Of a stretch of DNA of 6,991 nt, positions 1 through 5,447 are shown piece after piece (within the stretch, counting starts at the first letter, position 1; each line of letters begins with the position of its first letter). Both the position numbers and the translations under genes were made by a program. Location: positions 1-6,991 of the forward strand of contig CAMDAY010000117.1 in NCBI GenBank assembly GCA_945888895.1. The letters run 5' to 3'. The notes beneath the pieces are model-generated. The model made no database searches. It was not told the origin of the DNA and was given only the letters and a program-made list of their open reading frames with translations. The stretch is from Dehalococcoides mccartyi (GTDB lineage: Bacteria > Chloroflexota > Dehalococcoidia > UBA2979).

Positions 1-18
1 TTCGCCCTCGCCAATCAT

Positions 19-43
19 CCCCCTTCCCTGTGCGGGATGGGGG
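19..43. terminator. Strong GC hairpin upstream of rpiB, possible terminator of an upstream gene
   Basis: The left arm CCCCCTTCCC (19-28) and right arm GGGATGGGGG (34-43) pair over nine of ten positions, with a single T-T mismatch (24/38) and a five-base loop TGTGC (29-33). The position, in the leader before the first gene, suits a transcription terminator of a gene lying before the window. However, no T-run follows on the + strand; the bases after it are G-rich. It would therefore have to be a non-canonical terminator, a 5' leader structure or a boundary hairpin. The structure is seen directly; the terminator role is inference. Confidence 0.35.
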
Positions 44-56
44 CCGGGGGGATGGG
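34..56 (+). other. G-quadruplex motif (four G-runs, 2-nt loops)
   Basis: Four uninterrupted G-runs lie on the + strand: 34-36 (3 G), 39-43 (5 G), 46-51 (6 G) and 54-56 (3 G). They are separated by loops AT, CC and AT. This fits the standard G3+N1-7 quadruplex pattern with very short loops, which is the stable class. It overlaps the right arm of the 19-43 hairpin, so the two structures compete. It lies about 125 bases before the rpiB start and upstream of the candidate promoter. Folding in the cell is not shown by the sequence alone. Confidence 0.6.
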
Positions 57-108
57 CCGCCCCACGTAGCACCTCGACGCCCGTCGCGACGACGACCGCG
101 CACCGCGC

Positions 109-137
109 CTGATCCAGCGCGGACAACGCGATACGAT
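109..137 (+). promoter_or_regulatory. Possible sigma70-type promoter for rpiB
   Basis: CTGATC (109-114) and TACGAT (132-137) are spaced by 17 bp. They match the -35 and -10 consensus at 3/6 and 4/6 positions. Initiation would fall near 144, giving a leader of about 38 bases before the rpiB ATG at 182. It is the least GC-rich part of the leader. The match is modest, and the sigma preferences of this organism are unknown, so this is a tentative call. Confidence 0.3.
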
Positions 138-181
138 GGGCGTCCCCAGTACCCACGACCTCCGACCACCGGGAGCAGCGG

Positions 182-640
182 ATGCGCGTCGCGATTGGCT
201 CTGACCACGCCGGGTTCGAGTTGAAGAACCTGCTGCGTAACGAACTCCTCGCGCTGGGCGACGAGGTACAGGACTTCGGCACGGACTCCGTGGAGTCGTG
301 CGACTACCCGGACATCGCCATCCCGCTCGCCACCGACGTGAGCGCCCGAAAGTTCGACTTCGGCATCCTGATCTGCTCCAACGGCGTCGGACCCTCGATC
401 GTCGCGAACAAGGTGCATGGGGTGCGCGCTGCCGTCTGTCACGATGTCTTCTCCGCCAAGCGCGCGCGCGAGCACACGGACGTCAACGTGCTCTGCATGG
501 GCGCGTGGGCGATCGGTCGAGGTCACGCGTCCGAGATCATGCGCGCCTTCCGCACCGCGGAGTTCGACGGCGGCGAGCGCAACAAGCGACGCCTCGCGAA
601 GGTCCAGGCCGTCGACGACGCGCGCGCGCGCAACGACTAG
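182..640 (+). CDS. rpiB: Ribose-5-phosphate isomerase B (RpiB/LacAB family)
   Basis: The 152-residue product is probably a cytosolic isomerase interconverting ribose 5-phosphate and ribulose 5-phosphate in the non-oxidative pentose phosphate pathway. The family signature is clear: IGSDHAGFELK near residues 5-15, DYPDIA at 41-46, the catalytic-type Cys65, ANKVHGVRAA at 75-84 and NVLCMGAW at 102-109. Length is normal for the family (about 145-155). The ATG at 182 is preceded by GGGAG (171-175) at a 6-base spacing. Several positions differ from Escherichia coli-type RpiB: the loop after the Cys reads CSNGVG rather than CGTGIG, the His-Asn pair is His98-Thr99, and the phosphate-binding end reads GGERNKRR rather than GGRHxRR. 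These may mark a subfamily, and another aldose/ketose phosphate substrate such as an allose- or galactose-6-P-type sugar is possible. It is first in a compact gene group, 25 bp before the acylase. The family call is firm; the exact substrate is inferred. Confidence 0.9.
   Translation: MRVAIGSDHAGFELKNLLRNELLALGDEVQDFGTDSVESCDYPDIAIPLATDVSARKFDFGILICSNGVGPSIVANKVHGVRAAVCHDVFSAKRAREHTDVNVLCMGAWAIGRGHASEIMRAFRTAEFDGGERNKRRLAKVQAVDDARARND
619..631. repeat. (CG)n alternating tract at the 3' end of rpiB
   Basis: Thirteen bases of strictly alternating C and G (six CG units plus one C) lie inside the last codons of rpiB, encoding Ala-Arg repeats. Shorter tracts occur at 461-470 and 1866-1876. Such tracts can adopt Z-DNA under supercoiling, but in DNA this GC-rich they may be a by-product of Ala/Arg codon choice. 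Confidence 0.5.
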
Positions 641-655
641 GCCCGAACCCCGAAC

Positions 656-659
656 GGAG
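656..659 (+). promoter_or_regulatory. Ribosome binding site fixing the acylase start
   Basis: GGAG lies 6 bases before the ATG at 666, in the short gap after the rpiB stop. The acylase reading frame stays open upstream through the rpiB gene to 417, but that extension is low-complexity Arg/Ser/Thr sequence typical of an out-of-frame shadow. This site therefore supports 666 as the true start. Confidence 0.7.
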
Positions 660-665
660 TCTGCG

Positions 666-3047
666 ATGGGACTGACCGCGCGAGCCCGCTCGACGCTGGC
701 GCTGGCGCGCGGCCTCGGTCGCTCCACGGTCGCCGTCGCCTCGCGTCGCGCGTTCCCGCCGGTCGATGGCGTCCTGCGCGTCGAGGGCACGACCTCGACG
801 GTCGACGTGATCCGCGACCGCCACGGTGTTCCGCACGTCTTCGCGCAGACCGACGCCGACGTGCTGTTCGGACAGGGCTTCGTCCACGCGCAGGACCGGC
901 TGTTTCAGATGGACCTGCTGCGCCGCGTCGCCGCCGGCCGGCTGGCCGAGGTCGCGGGCGCGCGCGCCATCAACAGCGATCGGTTCATGCGCCGCCTCGG
1001 GCTGGATCACGCCGCCACGCGTGACCTCGCCGCCGCGTCCGTGGAGAACCGCGCGCTGATCGACGCCTACGCACGCGGGGTGAACGAGGGCATCCGCACG
1101 CTGCGTGCACTCCCGTCGGAGTACGAGGTGTTCGGCGGCGCGCCGCCACCGTGGCGTCCGGAGGACTCGCTGCTCGTGGGGCGGCTGATCCTGTTCGGCT
1201 TCTCGGGCAACTGGGACACCGAGTTGCTGCGCGAGCGCCTCATCCGGTCGCTCGGCGTCGACCGTGCCGCGATGATCGAGCCGGTGCATCGAGGCGGCAC
1301 GACGACCACCGGTCGCCCGCACGTCGATGCCGCCGAGCGCCTGCTCGCCTCGTACCGTGCCGCCGTCGAGGCAGGGATGCCGTCGGGGGCCGCCTCGAAC
1401 GCGTGGGCCGTCACCGGACGGCACACGACGACGCAGGCGCCGCTGCTCGCCTCGGACCCGCACCTGTCGCCGCGGCTGCCGGGACTGCTGCACGTCACCC
1501 ACCTGTCGGGCGACACGATCAAGGCGGTGGGCGCGGACTTTGCCGGTGTGCCCGGCATCGCGATGGGCCACAACGAGCACGTCGCCTGGGGGATCACCGC
1601 CGGTATGGCCGATGTCTCCGATTGCTTCGTCGAGGAGTTCGACCCCTCCGACCCGTTGCAGTACCTGACGCCCAATGGCTGGGCGACCGCCGAGGAGCGC
1701 GTCGAGCGCATCGATGTCCGCGACGCCGCGGCGGTCGAGGAGCGCGTGCGGATCACGCGCCACGGCCCGGTCGTCGCGCCCGCGCTGCGCGGGGAGACGA
1801 CCGCCATCGCGCTCCGATCCACCGCGCTCGAGCCGGGCGACCTCGTCGACCCGTTCCTCGCGATGGCGCGCGCGCGCGACCTCGATGCCTTCGAGCGCGC
1901 CGTCGAGGTCTGGCCCGGGACGACGTTCAACTTCGTGTTTGCGGACGTCCAGAACCGCGTCGGCTACCGCATGGTCGGCCGCGTGCCGCGCCGCGCGACC
2001 GGCGAGGGGCTGCTGCCCGCTTCGGGCGCGACCTCGCCGGGCCCGGCCGAGCCGCTCGGCGTCGATGAGATGCCGCGCCTGGTCGATCCGCCGTCGGGCG
2101 TGGTCGTCAGCGCCAACCAGGCGCCGGGCGTCGCCGCCGAGCTGGGCGAGGAGTGGGCGGAACCTCGACGGGCCGAGCGCATCGTCGGGCTGCTCGCCTC
2201 GCGCGAACGGCACCACGTGGCGTCATTCCAGGCGATCCAGACCGACCGGTACTCCGTGCACCTCGTACGGTTGCGCGACCTGCTGCTGATGCGCGGCGCG
2301 GTCGCCGAGCCCGAGGGGCCGATCCTCCAGCGCTGGGACGGCCGCCTTGACCCGGAGAGCGCGGGCGCGGCGATCGCGTCGATCACGTACGAGTCGCTCG
2401 CGCGGTCGCTCGCGCAGCGCGTGGCGGGCGCGGAGGCCTCGCTCGTCCTCGGTGAGGGCGTGCCCGGTGCGCCCGGCACCTCGTCGTACGTCTACCGGAT
2501 GCAGGGCCAGATCGTGCAGGCCGCCGAGCGCGCCGCCGAGCCGTGGTTCGACGGCGTCGAGGACCGCGACCGCCAGCTCGCCGGTGCCGCCGCGCGTGCC
2601 GTGGAGTTCCTCCGCGGGCACCTCGGTCCCGACGCGCGCGACTGGCAGTGGGGCGCGCTGCATCGCTACCACCCGTCACATCCCCTCGGCGGTCTGCCCG
2701 GCGTCGGACGGGTGTTTGGCGCCGGGCCCTACCCCTTCGGCGGTGACGTGAACACGGTGCTGCAGGCGGCGTACACGCTGCACGACGCGCGCACAGGTGC
2801 GAAGGACGTCGAGATCGCGCCCGCCTACCGGCAGGTGGTGGATCTCGCCGACTTCGACCGCTCGACGTTCATGCTCCCGACGGGCAACTCCGGCATCCCC
2901 GGCCACCCGAGGTACCTCGACTGCGTGCCGGACTACCTCGCGGGCCGGCAGCGCCCGCTGCTGTTCACCGCCGCTGCGATCGAGCAGGCTGCCGAGGCGC
3001 GCCTGTCGCTGGTCCCCTTCGCCACCTCGAACGAGGTGCCCGCATGA
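666..3047 (+). CDS. Penicillin acylase family N-terminal nucleophile (Ntn) hydrolase
   Basis: The 793-residue precursor is expected to cleave itself into an alpha part (up to residue 243) and a beta chain of about 550 residues starting at Ser244 (SNAW motif), the N-terminal nucleophile of amide hydrolases such as penicillin G acylase and acyl-homoserine-lactone acylases. Counting Ser244 as B1, key positions of the E. coli enzyme fall in register: Ala312 (B69) and Asn484 (B241, in SANQ) form the oxyanion hole, and Asp316 and Asp319 (B73, B76) match calcium ligands. Other family blocks are DRHGVPHVFA near 53-62, HNEHVAWG at 302-309, TRHGPVV, FNFVFADVQNRVGY, WQWGALH and PFGGDVNTV. The first 40 residues are Arg-rich with no clear hydrophobic core, so no signal peptide is evident, unlike the periplasmic members. 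It sits 25 bp after rpiB and overlaps the next gene by ATGA. Family and catalytic competence are well supported. Substrate (beta-lactam, acyl-homoserine lactone, lipopeptide or other amide) is unknown. Confidence 0.93.
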   Translation: MGLTARARSTLALARGLGRSTVAVASRRAFPPVDGVLRVEGTTSTVDVIRDRHGVPHVFAQTDADVLFGQGFVHAQDRLFQMDLLRRVAAGRLAEVAGARAINSDRFMRRLGLDHAATRDLAAASVENRALIDAYARGVNEGIRTLRALPSEYEVFGGAPPPWRPEDSLLVGRLILFGFSGNWDTELLRERLIRSLGVDRAAMIEPVHRGGTTTTGRPHVDAAERLLASYRAAVEAGMPSGAASNAWAVTGRHTTTQAPLLASDPHLSPRLPGLLHVTHLSGDTIKAVGADFAGVPGIAMGHNEHVAWGITAGMADVSDCFVEEFDPSDPLQYLTPNGWATAEERVERIDVRDAAAVEERVRITRHGPVVAPALRGETTAIALRSTALEPGDLVDPFLAMARARDLDAFERAVEVWPGTTFNFVFADVQNRVGYRMVGRVPRRATGEGLLPASGATSPGPAEPLGVDEMPRLVDPPSGVVVSANQAPGVAAELGEEWAEPRRAERIVGLLASRERHHVASFQAIQTDRYSVHLVRLRDLLLMRGAVAEPEGPILQRWDGRLDPESAGAAIASITYESLARSLAQRVAGAEASLVLGEGVPGAPGTSSYVYRMQGQIVQAAERAAEPWFDGVEDRDRQLAGAAARAVEFLRGHLGPDARDWQWGALHRYHPSHPLGGLPGVGRVFGAGPYPFGGDVNTVLQAAYTLHDARTGAKDVEIAPAYRQVVDLADFDRSTFMLPTGNSGIPGHPRYLDCVPDYLAGRQRPLLFTAAAIEQAAEARLSLVPFATSNEVPA

Positions 3048-4078
3048 CGACGCTCCCCACGAATCGCCTCGATGACCTCGGCGCGCGCTACCGGCCGCTG
3101 GTGCAACAGGAGATGCGCGCGGTCATCGGCGACGCGCCGGACGGCATGTACGCGTGGATGCGCTACCACCTCGGATGGGAGGACCGCGCCGGGCGGCCGG
3201 TCACTGCGTCCCCGGGCAAGATGCTGCGCCCGCTCGCGCTGCTCCTCGCGACGGAGCTGTGCGGCGGACGGGCCGAGCAGAGCGTCTCCGCCGCCGCCGC
3301 GGTCGAGCTGATCCACAACTTCTCGTTGCTCCACGACGACGTCGAGGATGCCAGCGACACGCGGAGGGGCCGCGAGACCGTCTGGACGTTCGCGGGGGTG
3401 GCGCAGGCGATCAATGCCGGAGACGGCATGTTCACGCTCGCCCACCTCGGGATGTATCGCCTCGCGGCGGCAGGCGTCGGTGCCGACCGGATGGTCGCCG
3501 CCTCGCGCGAGTTGCACGAGGCGTGCCTGCGTCTCGTCGAGGGCCAGTACCTCGACATCTCGTTCGAGCAGCGTTCGGACGTGACGCTGGAGGAGTACCT
3601 GCGGATGGCCGAGGGCAAGACCGCGGCGATGTTCGCCGCGCCGTTCGCCATCGGCGCGCTGCTTGCGGGCGCCGCGCCGCCGGTCGTCGACGCCTACCGC
3701 GAGTTCGGACGGCGCGTCGGGTTGGCGTTCCAGGCGGTGGACGACGTCCTCGGCATCTGGGGCGACCCGGCGGTGACGGGGAAGCCCGTGGGTGACGACC
3801 TCGCGTCGCGGAAGATGACCTACCCGGTGATCGTGGCGCTCTCGGGCGCAGGCGGGGAGCGGCTGCGCGCTGCCTACGCCGACCGCTCGCCGTCCTCGGC
3901 GGACGTGTCGGCGCTGCGGGCGCTCGTGGAGGCGGCGAACGCGCGCGCGATCACCGAGGAGATGGCGGTCGTCGAGGAGCGCGCGGCGCTCGACGCGCTT
4001 CGCGCGGCGGGCGTGGACGAACGTGCGACCGGTCTCTGCGCCGAGTTCGCGCGGATCCTCGTGGGACGTGACTCGTGA
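3044..4078 (+). CDS. Polyprenyl diphosphate synthase (trans-isoprenyl, GGPP-synthase-like)
   Basis: The 344-residue cytosolic enzyme condenses isopentenyl diphosphate onto an allylic diphosphate to build linear polyprenyl diphosphates for quinones, carotenoids, hopanoids or lipids. Visible motifs: GKMLRP at 58-63 (substrate-binding Lys/Arg), the first Asp-rich motif DDVED at 98-102 followed by RRG at 107-109, and the second region at 233-241 reading DDVLGIWGD, then GKPVGDDL at 246-253. The last Asp of the classical DDxxD is Gly here, as I recall from actinobacterial relatives. The residue five before the first Asp motif is Phe93 with Ser94 next to it, and that motif has no two-residue insert; by known chain-length rules this resembles geranylgeranyl-type rather than bacterial farnesyl-type enzymes, but product length is inference. 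The start overlaps the acylase stop by ATGA, with GAGG at 3033-3036, implying translational coupling. The downstream gap has its own promoter. Confidence 0.92.
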   Translation: MTTLPTNRLDDLGARYRPLVQQEMRAVIGDAPDGMYAWMRYHLGWEDRAGRPVTASPGKMLRPLALLLATELCGGRAEQSVSAAAAVELIHNFSLLHDDVEDASDTRRGRETVWTFAGVAQAINAGDGMFTLAHLGMYRLAAAGVGADRMVAASRELHEACLRLVEGQYLDISFEQRSDVTLEEYLRMAEGKTAAMFAAPFAIGALLAGAAPPVVDAYREFGRRVGLAFQAVDDVLGIWGDPAVTGKPVGDDLASRKMTYPVIVALSGAGGERLRAAYADRSPSSADVSALRALVEAANARAITEEMAVVEERAALDALRAAGVDERATGLCAEFARILVGRDS

Positions 4079-4113
4079 GCCACCCCACGGGAGCGATGGG
4101 CGCATCAGACTCG

Positions 4114-4142
4114 TTGCTCCGACCTGTGTCGCACCATATGAT
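4114..4142 (+). promoter_or_regulatory. Promoter candidate for the pgk-apgM-tpiA unit
   Basis: TTGCTC (4114-4119) and TATGAT (4137-4142) are separated by exactly 17 bp. The -10 matches the sigma70 consensus at 5/6 and the -35 at 3/6, including the TTG core. CATATGAT is a conspicuous A/T island in very GC-rich DNA. Transcription would begin near 4149, giving a leader of about 63 bases before the pgk ATG. It lies in the only gap above 100 bp between genes of the window, where a new transcription unit is expected. I see no T-tailed terminator for the preceding genes in 4079-4211, so read-through is also possible. Confidence 0.55.
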
Positions 4143-4201
4143 CCGCCCGTTCCCCGCTGCCTCCCCGGCGACCGCACCCCTCTATTCCGGGCGACCTCGC
4201 C

Positions 4202-4206
4202 GGAGG
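4202..4206 (+). promoter_or_regulatory. Ribosome binding site fixing the pgk start
   Basis: GGAGG lies 5 bases before the ATG at 4212 and is the strongest Shine-Dalgarno match in the window. It supports this start over any upstream in-frame codon; the frame is open back to 4023, inside the end of the polyprenyl synthase gene. A small GGCG-ACCT-CGCC hairpin (4190-4201) ends directly next to it. Confidence 0.75.
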
Positions 4207-4211
4207 ATCTC

Positions 4212-5390
4212 ATGCACAAGCAGACCATCCGAGACATCGATGTGTCGGGGAAGCGCGTCTTCCTGCGCGTGGACTACAACGTCCAGTTCGACGACGGCCA
4301 GATCCTGGACGACATGCGCCTGCGCGAGTCCGTCCCCACGATCCGTGCGCTCCAGGAGTGCGGCGCGAAGATCATCGCCTGCTCCCACCGCGGCCGTCCC
4401 GGAGGGAAGGTCGTCGAGGAGCTGCGCAACGCGCCGGTCGCTGACCACCTGGACAAGCTCCTCGGGCAAGAAGTGAAGGCGGTCCGTTCGTGCGTGGGCC
4501 CGGAGGCCGAGGCTGCGGTCGCGGCGATGCAACCGGGCGATGTGATCTTGCTGGAGAACGTGCGCTTCCACGCCGAGGAAGAAGGCAACGACCCGGAGTT
4601 CGCGAAGCAGCTCGCCGCGCTGGCAGACATCTTCGTGAGCGATGCCTTCGGCACCGCTCACCGTGCTCACGCCTCGGTCGTGGGCATCGCCCAGCACCTG
4701 CCCGCTGTCGCCGGTCTGCTCATGGAGCGGGAGCTCGAGTACCTCGAGCAGATCATCACGCCGAAGCGACCGTTCGCGATCATCCTCGGCGGCGCGAAGA
4801 TCGCGGACAAGCTCGGCATCCTCACCAACCTAGCCAAGCACGCCGACCTGATCATCGTCGGCGGTGGCATCGCGAACACCTTCCTGAAGGCGCAGGGCAT
4901 CGACGTTGGCGCGTCTCTCGTCGAGAACGACCGCATCGACGACGCCTTCGAGGTGATGCGCACCGCCGCGCTCCGCGACGACCTGCGCCTGATCATCCCC
5001 ACCGACGTGGTCATCGCCGATCCGGGCGGGGAGCGCGTCAACACCGTTTCCGTGAACCGCGTGCCCCCCGGCTTCCGCATCCTCGACATCGGTCGCCAGA
5101 CCATCGAGGACACGCGGGAGGCGCTGCAGGACATGAACACCGTGGTCTGGAACGGCCCGGTCGGCTTCTTCGAGCGCGAGCCGTTCGATCGTGGCACGAT
5201 CGAGATCGCACGCATCCTCGCCTTCCTCCCACACGCCGTGACGGTGGTGGGCGGCGGCGAGACGGCGGCTGCCGTGCAGCGCGCGGGCGTCGCCGATCGG
5301 ATCTCGCACGTCTCGACGGGCGGCGGTGCCTCGCTGGAGATGCTCCAGGGCATCACGCTTCCCGGCGTCGCGGTGCTGCGCGACAAGTAG
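4212..5390 (+). CDS. pgk: Phosphoglycerate kinase
   Basis: The 392-residue cytosolic enzyme transfers phosphate from 1,3-bisphosphoglycerate to ADP, giving 3-phosphoglycerate and ATP in glycolysis, and runs in reverse in gluconeogenesis or carbon fixation. Length is normal for bacterial Pgk. N-domain motifs: RVDYN at 19-23, SHRGRP at 58-63, LLENVRFH at 113-120, DAFGTAHRAHAS at 144-155. C-domain nucleotide-binding motifs: LGGAKIADKLGIL at 192-204, VWNGPVGFFE at 312-321, GGGET at 347-351, STGGGASLEML at 368-378. Two positions differ from the common form: Arg60 where most have Leu (SHLGRP), and Glu350 where most have Asp (GGGD), the latter keeping the negative charge near the Mg-nucleotide. It begins the lower-glycolysis unit behind its own promoter candidate and is followed after 57 bp by the phosphoglycerate mutase, which uses its product. 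Identification is very secure. Confidence 0.97.
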   Translation: MHKQTIRDIDVSGKRVFLRVDYNVQFDDGQILDDMRLRESVPTIRALQECGAKIIACSHRGRPGGKVVEELRNAPVADHLDKLLGQEVKAVRSCVGPEAEAAVAAMQPGDVILLENVRFHAEEEGNDPEFAKQLAALADIFVSDAFGTAHRAHASVVGIAQHLPAVAGLLMERELEYLEQIITPKRPFAIILGGAKIADKLGILTNLAKHADLIIVGGGIANTFLKAQGIDVGASLVENDRIDDAFEVMRTAALRDDLRLIIPTDVVIADPGGERVNTVSVNRVPPGFRILDIGRQTIEDTREALQDMNTVVWNGPVGFFEREPFDRGTIEIARILAFLPHAVTVVGGGETAAAVQRAGVADRISHVSTGGGASLEMLQGITLPGVAVLRDK

Positions 5391-5447
5391 CGCGCGCTCC
5401 GACCGACAGACTACCGCCCCTCCACTGCACGCACCGACGGAGACCAC

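Noticed and set aside
1..69. Possible 3' end of an upstream gene, frame 1, stop at 67-69
   Set aside because: Only 22 codons are visible, Gly/Pro-rich with no recognisable motif. The hairpin and G-runs inside it argue for non-coding DNA.
30..224. 64-codon + strand open frame across the leader
   Set aside because: Pro/Arg-rich translation without similarity I recognise; it overlaps the rpiB start in another frame and contains the G-quadruplex and hairpin sequence.
417..665. Upstream extension of the acylase into rpiB
   Set aside because: The extra residues are Ser/Arg/Thr-rich and overlap the conserved rpiB frame. A proper ribosome binding site precedes the ATG at 666.
537..2216. 559-codon open frame on the - strand opposite the acylase
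   Set aside because: The translation is Arg/Ala/Gly/Asp-rich without domain signatures, and it lies over a gene with clear catalytic motifs. It is a codon-bias shadow.
4084..4120. Possible terminator after the polyprenyl synthase (GGAGC 4090-4094 with GCTCC 4116-4120, inner GATG/CATC stem)
   Set aside because: The stems are short and interrupted, no T-run follows, and the right arm overlaps the promoter -35. Too weak to call.
2933..4237. 434-codon open frame on the - strand opposite the polyprenyl synthase
   Set aside because: Same reasoning: it is antisense to a well-supported gene, is very Arg/His-rich and has no family resemblance.
5391..5447. Independent promoter or terminator between pgk and the mutase
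   Set aside because: The 57-bp gap shows no -10-like A/T patch, no stable hairpin and no T-run; only the GGAG ribosome binding site is visible.
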